From Paralithodes platypus (taxonomy: Eukaryota > Arthropoda > Malacostraca > Decapoda > Lithodidae), in NCBI GenBank assembly GCA_032716605.1, contig CM064517.1, positions 27,948,416-28,012,415 of the forward strand: DNA of 64,000 bases, read 5' to 3'. This document shows positions 35,701-48,500 of this stretch, piece by piece; position 1 is the first letter of the stretch; every line of letters begins with the position of its first letter. The notes beneath the pieces are model-generated. The model was not told where the DNA came from and searched no databases. It worked only from the letters and a program-made list of their open reading frames with translations. The translations under genes were made by a program, and so were the position numbers.

Positions 35701-38700
35701 AATGATGATCACTCTGTGGAGACAGTAAAATTACAATGCAATACTATAGTCTATTCGCTGTAAGTAGGCGAGAAACCATAACCTCTATAACTCAAACGCG
35801 ACTAGAGTAATTGTGCTAATATTTCTACTATTTGGGAAGAGTCAGTCAAGGAATAGATGTGGAAATTTACAGCCAATTTGCTCTAGCCCTTTTTGAGTTA
35901 CAGAGGATAGAGGTCATGATTTCTTGCCTACTTACAGCGAATAGACTATAGCATCAGTCATATTTTTTATATCTTAGCAGGGAGCAATTTGTCATAGTGT
36001 TAAAAAAGCACTTGGTGCAACCACTCAAGAGGAAATCCTCTGATAGAACACCCAGAGGAGGACAATCTCAAGACAAAGTATCGAGAAAAGAAGAATGATG
36101 AGTCACCAAGTTAAAAGGTCACTGAAGAACAGTGCTTCTCCAAAAACTTAAGTACTTAAATAGGATGTGGGCAACAAGTAATAGGATTATCAAAGATAAG
36201 AATTGAGCATCTGATAAAAACATGCTAGATCATAGATGAACTAAAAAATAATAGGGAAGTACAGTATACAAGTATAGACTTCCCCTCCAATATGCGAGCT
36301 TATGGGCTGCAACATGCATCGCATATTGCGAATTCACATATTGTGAAGCTAAGAATCTAAGAATCAATGGGAAAACAATTGTACGCAAGACAGCCCCCCG
36401 GGCTGTCAATTTTGTTATTTTTCGTGATCAAATGAGGGAGGGGGTCAAGTATTAACTTTTGGTTACTAAGCTGCTCTCTATTCCACACAAATTCCACGTT
36501 GAGTAATCGTTCGTAGTGTACCTTCCAAGCATCTCTAATTTCTTCGTCACTGAAACTAACTGTCCCATTATCATTCCTGATGCACTGTTTTCCAACATCT
36601 CTACTGTCATCCTTAAAGGTATAGGTGCATGGGTGAGACAAACATGGAATAATAATTGTCAACTTGCACGTAATTATCTTGCAAGATGCAATGGCACTGA
36701 AATAATGATTAACAATGATATAAAGGATTTTGTGGATCGTCTACACCGGACCTGTGACGTCATAGGAGTATAAGTCCACCATCCCATCCAGGATGAGAAT
36801 ACTGCTGTGATGTCACTATGACGTCACAGGTCCGGTGTAGACGATCCACAAAATCCTTTATACCACTGTTAATAATTATTTCAGTGACATTGCATTTTGC
36901 AAGATAATTATGTGCAGGTTAGCGATTATTATTCCATGTTTATCTCAACCCATGCACCCCCACCTTTAACTCGCCTACCTAAATTTAAGATCCCATTGCG
37001 ATTTTCTGTGTTACTCACTCGGTCTATGACCAGGTCCTGTATAAGTTCCTTTGCCTTGCATATTTCATTTTTTTTTAAATTCACTTAGCCGCCAGAAATT
37101 CCTCCAAGCTGCCTCCTTTCTTCCATCCTTTGAAACATCTTCTTTTGTCCTTTATTGCATCTTATGCATGAGGGGACCCTTAGTTTTGCCACAGACTTTG
37201 TCAGAGGCAACAAGACGGCTATGTTCAATAAGGTTCCATTGGCTATTTACATCATTAAGCTTAGCACCCCTATTCCTATCCATTTCCTCCAGTTCGTTGC
37301 AAAACCTATCCCTGTATATAGATTTATTCAACAGCCATAATTTCCTTTTTGGCATGTATACTTTCTTGCACACAGGATCTCGCTTTAAGCTCATGTCACA
37401 GACTAGGAGCTTATGTTGGAAGATACATTCTTTGCTCGAGATAACCTTTACATCCCAAACAAACTTCCAGTCTTTCCTGTTCACTAAGTACCGGTAGTAA
37501 TCTATCTGGCTACTGGTGTCTCCAGAACTTCATGTGATCAAATGACTCAATCTGTTTTTTAACTTAGTGTTACTCGCAACCATGTTGACTGCAACACAAG
37601 ACTCCAGTATAGTTTCGCTTTCTAGATTTCTTCTTGCATACCTATATAATAGGTATATAGTAGATATGCAAATTACCTGAAATCATTCTTCAATCCATGA
37701 CCCACAAACTTGACTCCCTTATCAACAAGGTATCTGAGCTTGACGTAAGTGGACTTGAGCGTTGTCAGGTGTTTCTGAGAGAAATTTGCGTCCAGGTCTC
37801 CAGGCTTGATACCAGAAAACTGTGTGAGGTAGTCTACCACTTGTTCCTGAGTGGAGATGTAGTCGTCCAAGAATGGGGTGCCTTCCAAAGGTCCCTGCCT
37901 GTAAACCAAGACAATATGTTAGTTAGTGAAAATGTATGAATTTTATTTTTATAATATTATTATTGTTTTTACACCAACCAACTTCACATCTAAACTCAAT
38001 TAATGAAATCAACAAATACATGTGGCACTACGAGGACTCGAACCCAGGATACTCGCATCGAAATTCCGCACACTATGCATTACGCTCTTGAAAATGCACC
38101 TTTGGACGCTCCGATACGCTACTATTTATAGTGATCGGAGCGTCCAAAGGGTGCGTTCAAGAGCAAGACAAACTCGCTAGCAAACGATGCGGACATGTGG
38201 TGTTTAGCCTACATTTATATCAGAAGTTTCCTTTGACCATTAATCTGAATGAAGAAGTAATAGGCTACAACAATGGTAAACTTTTAAAGCTATTTCATGA
38301 ACATATGATATGTGTGTGTACCATTATGTGTCATTTGGGTGGGTTTTGGGTGCCCTAATGCCTCAAAAAGGAGATAAAGTGGACTTTGTGGAAATCCTCA
38401 GAACACCAAGGTACCTTCAACATGTACTGTAAACATATGGGTTCGGTAACGCGGTTTTTGGTAACACGGAACGTTGCCAGAACACATAAGCCGTGAGTGA
38501 CTGTACACAGTGTTGCCTATATTTTAAAAATTTGACCTTTGAGTATAAACAAATAAATCATTTTGACTGACAGTCGCATTTACCAACTGGATGTGCCTGT
38601 GAAATTTGGGGAAAATCCAAGTGGTCAAGGAGTTTCCGGACATACAGACAGTCGACGATGGACAAGCTGACTGTAGGTGCACAGTACATGGGTGCGATCT

Positions 38701-41700
38701 GTGTGCGCAATACCACTCTGCTTACATAGAGTTCATAAAATGTATAAAGTGGACTTGTAACAATAATATAACATACCCTCTTATACATGTGATTCGAGCA
38801 ACAGATTTGTGTGAGGGCTTTATGGTGGTCCTTGTGCCGTCACTACGGATCTCTGCCTCCTCCTGGTGAAGGTTCACAAACTCAGCATCCATGGCCACCA
38901 AGTCACCTGATGAAAAGGTACAGTGTAATTAACTTAAATAAAAAACTTCAATAAATACACAAATACAAAATAATCTGCTTAATTGTTCAGTTAAAGACAA
39001 AGCTTATGGGAAAAATGTACATATCAGTAGATGTTGAATACTGCATACTTATACTGTACAGGATATACTGCTGTCTACAGTAATAGTCTTCGATAGAAAT
39101 AGGCAAAATACTGATCAAGAGAATTTGTATAAAACTCCACCTTCTCCAGGCATCTCGTCAGCAGTTAGAGGAGTGAAGGTGATCCTCTTCCGCCCCCGCT
39201 GCGCCAGGGACTTATCCTCCCCGAAGACGTCAACTGTGATGGGGTTGAGAGGTTCAATGACGTCCAGTGGGGGTGGTGTGGATGGCTCAGTCCGTTGCCA
39301 GTACAGCACACACGGAGTCCTCCATCCGCACGGGAACCACACCGCCTCCTCTGCTGGGATTGGCTGAATGCTGTTGGTGAAATTAATATACAGTAATTAT
39401 CCTCTGGTTAGTTTTGGAATGGGCGGTTGGACTAGCAAACCTCCCCCCAAAACAAGCCTTGGATAATTATGAAGGCAATTCATTCGTGGCCACCCCCTTG
39501 AAGATCAAGGTGTCTGGTAATAAACAGACATTTTGGTAAAAAAAAATTATACTGTAAATATATTTCAGTCCTTCAGTTGTAGGTTCTTGCAATTTTATGC
39601 ATGGTAGGCAACGAAATTTGGAAGGCAAGCAGCAGATGGCTGCTGATCACCATTATAGCTTCCTGTAGATGGCACCTATTACCACATACTGTATGGTGCC
39701 TGACTGCCCCCCTCACAAAAAGATACCGTAAATACTGGCTTACACAAATAAATTGTATGCTATAAATCAACCCTAAATACCATGGGTAGGCTAGTCTAAT
39801 ATGACACATACTTTCAAAGCAATTGGATTTGAAGTGCGGAGATTCATCACCTGATTTTCTGAGCGACCAAAATTGCTGACATACGATAATATAATTACAA
39901 TTACAGTAGAACCCCTCCCATCCGGTGCTCTCAGATCCAGAAACCTTAGAGATCCAGACAAGCATTTCGATCCAGACTCATGTTTCAGCCAACCAGACTT
40001 GTCCGGATGGCTTGGGAATAATATAAGTCAATCCGGAAACGAACCAGACGAATACAAATTTCCACACATATTATTTACATCCAGTGTTAGATATCCAGAC
40101 TTGTATGTCAGCCATCCAGATTTGTCTGGATGGCTGAAACCTAAGTCTGGTTGTTTAAGTTAGATATCTGGACTCATATTTCAGCCATCCGGATTTGTCT
40201 GGATGGCTGAATATATGTCCGGACTTTTGGCAGATCCAGACAGGGTTCTCCCCCAATTAGTCTGGATGGGCGAGGTTTTACTGTACTAAATATCTTAGAT
40301 ATATAACAGTAGGAAGCTTACTTAATATTAATCCCTTAAGGACGGGCATGTTTGTTGACATGACCGTGCTGCTGGGCGGGTAAATTTACGAGCTTTATTC
40401 TATGTTCTTTTTCATGCATAAACAAGAGCCAGAGCGTAATACAATTATATATCCGTGAAAGGGCGATAATAGAGCTTTCCAATGACACCTGAATCATCTT
40501 TGTACGACCACGGGTTTTCTTGTAGCGATCGCGTAACCGGAGGTGAAAATACCCTAAAATAAGGTAATTTCCGTAGTTTTTTCCTTGTCTCGCGAGGACG
40601 GGCAATGGTGGGGAGACGGCGGTGGTCCCAGACACGGCCCAGTGGTGGTGCCGAGCGGTCAGAGTCCACCTATCGTCCTCCCAACGCGCGGACTCTCTCT
40701 CAGAGCTCATAACGTACTCAAAATGGTGCCCTTCATATGAAGGGTACTGCAGGGGTGGCCAATATTCTCTCTCCCGTCATATGATGGTCACCGTCGGTTA
40801 AGGGTTAATAATAAGCATGTTACTCATTTCTCACAAGTGCCAATTTTTCCGAAAAATTCACTAGTGCTCGAAAAAATAAAAAGAAAAAAGAATCTCATAA
40901 TCAATGCAACAAAAAAACTTATATACAACAAATTTTTTCAATCACTGGCAGCGGCAAATAGCCTAAACTCTATAGTTATCCGTCATGACATCCCTCACAA
41001 CATCATAGCTTCTTTCAAAGAGAAAATGTTTCAAGTTGTCTCTTGAAGCATTCAACAGAACTCAGTTGCCTCATGGACAGCGGCAATCTATCACTTGTAC
41101 CTACTGTACTTACTAGGGGGATAATGCTGTGTCATCTTTATACCCCACATGATCTTGTACCACATGTCTTTTTACTGTGTTCATCCAAGTTTTGGTTTGT
41201 TTATTTTGCAAAATTTACATTATAATACAAGTCATAATTTCATTGTCTGTAAAAGTTTGCGGGATGCGGCTCATGTACAAACAAATATAAATAAGTTAAA
41301 GGCTCGAAGCATACCTTATATACTACATACATACATCAAATTTTAAGACGGAGTGCTCCACACATATGTGCAGTTTCAGTCTCTTGTCCAAATGGCAGTG
41401 TTCCAGGCAACCCTGTTAAGGGCTGCTTCACTTGCAAAGTTTTTGGATTTGAGATCGGCAGGTATAGTCCGATCCCAGGTCTTCCTCGGTACACCCCTTG
41501 GTGCAGCTCCCTCCACAATCACAGACCTGCAATTTTGTTCATCCATTCTCTCCACAAGCCCATACCATCCCAGTCTACTTGTACGCATCTCCTCGCTAAT
41601 ACTCTTTATACCTAAACATCTCCTCAGCTCATCATTTGTTCTATCCTGAAGTTTGGCCCCACACATCCATCTCACCATTCTTCTTGTTCTTCCCTTTCTT

Positions 41701-42474
41701 TAAAAAAACATTACACTATTCATAGTGCAGTTGGGTCTAAGTACATGATTAAATTGATATCCAATATTCGATAAGTGGATAATAATCGTACTCAGTTACT
41801 TAACCTTTAACTGTGTTGGTGGTGTAATGGTTAGATCGTGCAAGATCTGTATGTGGTGATCTGGGTTCGAATCCTGGGAGGATCATATGATTTCATTAAT
41901 TTCAATTGGGGGTTATTGGTGTTCAGAATTATATTAATTAATGTCTATAGGTACCGGAACAATTCATTGCGAGGCCGGATCCTTTGAGATCTGAGCTCCA
42001 TACTCTGTTCTTCCCTTTCTCGCATACACATTACACTATTCAGAGTGCAGTTGGGTCCAAGTACATGATTAGTTTGATATTAGTGCCTTACCTGATATCG
42101 TTGAACAGATACCAGTGGGAGACGGATGAGACCTTGGCCCGCACGTGGTAGCTGGGACCGACTTTGATGCAGGCCACCAGGTTGTTCTTGTCAGGGAAGC
42201 GTGGGTCAGACACTTGAGACACCACACCCACCAGCTCGTACACATCACCCGTACTGCCCTTCTTGGCTTCCTCGAGCTGGAAGTTCGAGAGTTAGAAATA
42301 AGTAATGTACCGGTAAAACAGTTGGTAAGGGAGGAAGGAGTAAATTATTTAGTCAGTCAGAGAACAAAAAAGGATTAAATTGTGTAGCCGAGCGTTGTTC
42401 TCCTGGGTGACCTAGATGTGTAAAAAAAAAAAAGGAAAAATAAAATAGATAAAGTGGGGATTGGGCCTGAGTAA

Positions 42475-42506
<32 letters not shown>

Positions 42507-45500
42507 CTGAGCGTTGGAGATTAAAATATAAAACTTGAAAACGAACTCAAAACTTACTGTTCAAATTAACATAACAAACTTATTAAAATTAAATACTATC
42601 GAGAAAGAAATTATTAACCAGTGTGAGGTTGTTCTTGTCAGGGAAGCATGGTTCAGACATATGAGACTCCCACACCCACCAGTTCATACTCATCACCCAT
42701 ACTGCCCTTCTTGGCTTCTTCAAGCTCGGAATTGGAAGAGGAGGGTAGGGTCAACTCATTTAGATGAGAGGTAAAGAAAAGTGTCATATCTCAAGTTGGA
42801 AAGCAAAAAGAAAGTACAGTACTGTACAGTAATTTATCTACATTACTTTAATTTACTGATGCATACAGGCTCACAATAGTTCCTAGGGTCCATTCATCTT
42901 ATTAAGCTATTATACAATAATATTAATAGTTCCTCTGGTAATAATACTAAAGAGATCACTGTACAGTTCATGCAAGATAGCATTGCAGAGCCTGTGTACA
43001 CCCCATAAAACTTTTTCCAGGAAGCAGGGTCAGCACATGTGATGAAATTCTGGAGTTTGTATGACTAATATGCTACTATTTGCACTGGGTGCTTGGAGAC
43101 TTACGGGCCCCGACTAGCCAGGGCTACATGGATAATCACCCTCGCGTTATCACACAATTACCAAGGGTACTGAAAACTGTTTGTTTGTCACTATTTGAAG
43201 AGCTGCACTGATAAATACAGCACCACTGCATTACCTGAGAGTTGGGAAGGAAAGAAGGAGTATGAATTGTATCTAATTTAGTTAAACTAAAATCACACCT
43301 CATGTGGAGTACTCGGTCTTAAAATTCTGTATGTATGTATGTATCAGAAAGGCGGCATGCATACCGTACCTGAGCTTTAGGAATATCGGAGAATGAGACG
43401 GTACCATCTGCGTTGATTACAGCTCTCATACCCAGTGGCACCCAAGAGTGTTCCATGGTTTGGTCCAGAAGGCTTAACGCAGGACCCGTTCCAGCATCTG
43501 TAAACAGTTCCTTATTAGTTAAAAGAAATAATATATACATAGGCTAGAGGTGGGCACCCCCCTGTTACTGGATACAGGAATAACTAGAGGCCACAGATAC
43601 AAAGTAAAAAGACCTACCTGCAAGAACGATATCAGGAAGTTTAGCTTCCCCTATAGATGTATTGACAAATGGAATGGGCTGGAGGAGGAGGTGGTAGGGG
43701 CAAAGAACATCCATATTTTCAAGAAAAAATTGGATAAAAAGTAGACTGAGAGACGGGACAACACGAGCTTAGCTCAACTCCTGTAAACTACAATTAGGTA
43801 AATACAATTAGGTAAATACTACTCTCCTTGACGCGGTTGGGGGGCTTCGGGGCCAGCGACTGGGGCTTGATGGGAGATGGTTGTGGTCATTTCCCTTCCT
43901 ATCTCCCCTCGAGCTTTCGTCCTCAGCTTAACTAATTGTGAGTAGTTTTTCTTTCCTCATTCTATGTTTTTCCCCTTCTATTCTTATTCTGTCCCATCCG
44001 CCTGTCCTCGGGCAGCCTATATCTCATGTCTCCCTGGCCTGGCTAGGTGGTTGACTCCTGACCCGTTTGTCTCTACGGTTGCTGATGTGGCCGAACTGAC
44101 TTGATTCCCTTCGGTAATGCATTTTTTTGCTTCTCGATATGATTTTTTCTACCTTCGACCTGATCTTTCATTCTTCGCCCTGATCACTTCTTGGTTGGTG
44201 TTGCGGTGTAGCAGTTCTTGCCTCATCCTTCGGCCCTGCCCTATAAGAGCTCTGATGTGGTGCTCATGTGGTCCGGCTGAACTGATGAAATGGCGAGAAA
44301 TGTCTGCGTGTCTTCACCTTCCTCGATTTGATCCTCTATTGCTAACATATTCTTTTGTGATTTACAGGCATTAATTGTACCATATTGCTAACAAATACTT
44401 GTTGTTACTGTACAGTATACTGTTTTCCAGTTTTCTCACTAGGCTACAACCCTCTCCCACTTTTTTTTTTTTTTTTCCCAGTAAATTTGTTAACAAATTT
44501 CTAGTCCATTTGTGATTTTCAGGCTTTAACTGTGTCATACTGCTAACATCAATTTTTGTTTTATTTTCAGGCATAAATTGTGTTCTATTGCTAACATATT
44601 TTTTGTGATTACAGGCATATTAATTTTATCATATTGTTAACAAAATTTTGTGTGATTTTCAGGAATTAATTGTATCACATTGCTAACATAAATTTGTTGT
44701 GATTTTCAGGCTTTAATTGTACCATTTTGCTAACATAAATTTGTGTGATTTTCAGGCATATTGTGATTATATCGTCATGGCGCCGCAACGAACCTGCACG
44801 AGATGTTCCGGTAAATTTGGCCCTACCATGTTTGTTGATACGGATGTCCAAATTTGTAGATTTTGCCAGCTCCGAGAGAAGATTGCGGATGAATTGAATG
44901 CAGCTCACCGCAAGATCGATATCCTGACTACGAAGCTTGAATCCCTTCAAGAATTTGCCACACTCAACGTAGGAGTGCCCTCGGCCCAAGAAACCACTAC
45001 GATGTCAACCGCCATTCCAGTGCATACAGTACCGGTACCGGTACCCACACCAGCAGCTACCTTAGATGTTGCAGAAAATAATAATGACTCTACTCTCACT
45101 CCCCCCCAGGACAACTTTCAGTTAGTGAGAAACAATGTGCATCCCAGTACCAGTACCAGGAAGGTCATCCCGACAACATGCCAAAACCGCTTCAAAATTC
45201 TTGCTATTGACGAGGAAGAGGAAACGGAAGAAGTTCGGCTTGTGGGCGACTCCATGGTCCGTGGCCAATTAACCGAGTTCTGCGCCAGGGCACCCAGGAC
45301 CAGAAAGCGATTCTGTATCCCAGGTGGCGGCGTGGACGATATTGTTGCGGCTGTGGAAGAGGTTTCCAGGCTCGCCCCCGCAAGCACTACGTACGTCATC
45401 CACGTTGGATCTAACGATGTCCAACGGACGCGGTCAGAGAACTACTTTGCAAGTACCGGCGGCTGATCAGGTCCTTCAAGGAAAAATCAAATAGAATCTT

Positions 45501-48500
45501 AATTTCAGGAATTGTTCGCCGGATTGATGTAGAAAACCGATTCTACAACATAGCTACCAGTACAAATCGCCGACTAGCCAAACTCTGCAGGGAGGAGGAC
45601 ATCGGCTTTGTCGACACGTGGGATCATTTTTACTATGATAAATCTTTGTTTTCAGGAGATGGTGTACATCTCAATGAAGTAGGAGCTGCACGTCTTGGTC
45701 GTCTGCTGAACGATGCAGTCAAGGAATTCCGTTCAAAAAACGGGGTCAACCCGGGGTATCTGGGGGTAGTGTAAGTCAAATACGAACTGAAAATTCAGAC
45801 AATGCACAATCAGTAACATCCAACTCTAATACTCTTAAGGTGTTTTATGTAAATGCTCGTAGCATACGCAATAAATTTTCAGATCTAGAGGAAATCGTGT
45901 TTACAGAACATTATGATATAATCGGCATTACAGAATCTTGGTTAAATACGGAAGACAGAGACTTTTTAGCCGAATATACGCTTCCTGGTTATACAATGTT
46001 TGAGAAAAGTCGGATCAATAGAAATGGAGGAGGAGTTCTGTTTTTTATAAAGGAAAGTCTTAATCCTGTCTTAATGTCAAAACCTCAAATTGCGAATATA
46101 GACATATCTTACGTACTATTAAATAATAAACGAGGAACTAAAAAAACACTAGCTTTATTATACAGACCCCCAGCTCAATCAGTGCAAACTGACAGTGAAA
46201 TTTATGAACAAATTGCAGAAATAACTAACATACAAGATACCGTAATTCTTGGCGATTTCAACTTACCCGCGACTAAATGGGGCGATATTCTTACTTCACA
46301 CTCTGGATACGACCTCTATGCTAACTTGCAAGAGAGTTCACTTTTTCAATTTGTACAATCTCCGACCCGTGGTAATAATGTGCTTGACCTTGTACTCGCA
46401 ACTAAAGAAGAATTAATAGAGAATTTGAATGTTGGTGATGAATTCAGTAACAGCGACCATCGTACGATAACTTTCACTTTAAAGTTTACTAGTAACAAAT
46501 CAAATAGCAGCATTGAGAAAGTCCCTAATTTCAAGAAAGCAAATGTTCATAAACTTAAATCAAAGCTTAAAGAAACTGACTGGAGCTTTCTGACTAACAA
46601 TAACGACATAAATACATCTTGGGAGTGTTTCACAACCACTTACCTTAAGGCAGTGCAAGACTGCGTACCATCGAAAATACAGCATCCAGGCCATAATGAT
46701 AAGCCCAAATGGTGGAATAAAGATATTTCAGACTGTCTGCTTGCTAAAAAATTTGCTAATGATAGATTAAAATCCTCACAAAATGACGAAGAACGGGTGA
46801 AATTCGTAGAGGTACGACGCAAAGCCAAAATGTTAATTAAGCAAAGTAAAAAGACCCTGGAGTTACATGTTGCGAATCAAAGTAAAACAAACCCGAAAGA
46901 ATTCTATAGTTATATCAGAAAGAAAAAAGTAGTTACTTCAACTGTTGGACCGTTAGTCGATGAAAATGGAGAATACACCAAAGACGAAGTACAAATGAGT
47001 AATGCCCTCAATACCTTCTTTGCATCAGTTTTTACAACCGAAGACCTCAGTGATATCCCTACACCATTGCCGATTCAGATTGATAATTCAGATGTTCTAA
47101 GCAATATCACCGTTACAGAGAGAGAAGTGTTGAATTGTTTAGATAAACTCAAGGTAAATAAAACGCCTGGACCTGATACAATCTCGCCTAGAGTTCTAAA
47201 GGAAGCTAAGGATGAGCTCTCCAAACCACTGACATTCTTATTCAATGAATCCTTGCAGTCTGGGACTATGCCTGATCAGTGGAAGCTAGCCAACGTAACA
47301 CCGATATTAAAAAAAGGCAGCAAATCCCTACCCAGTAACTATCGTCCAATTAGCTTAACCTCAATTGTATGTAAAATGCTAGAAACGGTCATAAGAGACA
47401 GACTCGTAAATCACTTAGAGGCAAATAACTTACTTAAAGATAGTCAACACGGCTTTCGTAAAAAACGTTCCTGTTTAACAAACCTCTTAGACTTCTTCCA
47501 CGATATCCTCAACCTCTACGATGAGAGTAAAGCTGTAGATATTATATATACCTTGATTTTCAAAAGTCCTTTGACAAAGTTCCCCACAAACGTTTACTGC
47601 TAAAACTAAAAGCGCATGGAATACAAGACGGTGTGTTGAAATGGATAGAAAATTGGCTCAGCGACAGAAAGCAAAGAGTAGTCATAAACGGTAAGGCATC
47701 TAAATGGACCAATGTAAGTAGCAGGGTACCCCAGGGATCGGTACTAGGACCAATTCTCTTTCTAATTTACATCAACGACATAGATGAGGGTCTCACCTGT
47801 ACAATCTCAAAATTTGCTGACGATACAAAAATTGCAAATAGCGTACTCTCAAAAGAACAAGTTGACGATATGCAACACAATCTACAACTGCAACACATGT
47901 GGTGATGGGCTGGTCTATCAGAGTGAGAACTGAGCGATCTCTGCCATACCCATAGCTTACTCTGACTGTTCCTTTAACTTGTATATTTTCTAGATCTCAA
48001 GTGACGGCGTCTTTTCCGTGGATTGACCTCCCAATCTACCAAGATTGGAAGCCAAAGCGTCACATTTTTCCCTTGCCCCTCAACTTTCTCTTCATAATTG
48101 CTGAGGGCCCTGGGTGGGGCTTTGGTTTCCCGGGCGTTTCCGCACCCTCCTCAGCTCCCCGCTATGGAGTGGCTTCGGTCACCCAGTCTTTATTGTGGTC
48201 GGCAGGGAGGGTTCTGTGGGGGCGCTCGGTTATGGCCTTGGAATTGCTCGGGGCCTCGGGGCTGTTCGGCCAGGCAGCTTGGGGAACAACAACAACAACA
48301 ACAACAACAATCAAGATAAATTGTCATGTTGGACCCAAATTTGGCAAGAGTTTCAATGCGGATAAATGTAAAGTACTGTACTACATATCGGATACCTAAA
48401 TGAGAAAGCAAACTATTCGATGAATGGCTCTCAGCTTAAGAATGTAAACAGAGAAACCGATCTGGGAGTAACAATATCGAGTAACCTAAAACCGAGTCAA

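Noticed and set aside
39115..39140. Continuation of the PAN2 exon to the stop after L-Y-K-F-S
   Set aside because: A GTGGAG donor at 39140 gives the exact phase and the conserved E-M-P..G-D-L-V-A-M-D junction; reading on would lose it.
44717..44776. Upstream Met at 44717 as start of the CR1 ORF1
   Set aside because: The stretch before 44777 is a continuation of the 5' UTR repeat units (TTTTCAGG, GCTAACATAAATTTGTG), so the ATG at 44777 with M-A-P-Q is the better start.
48001..48399. Proline/tryptophan-rich frames that recur at 51344, 57384 and 34656
   Set aside because: The same peptide-like text appears because SINE-1 is repeated; copies have different frames and no selection for coding is evident.
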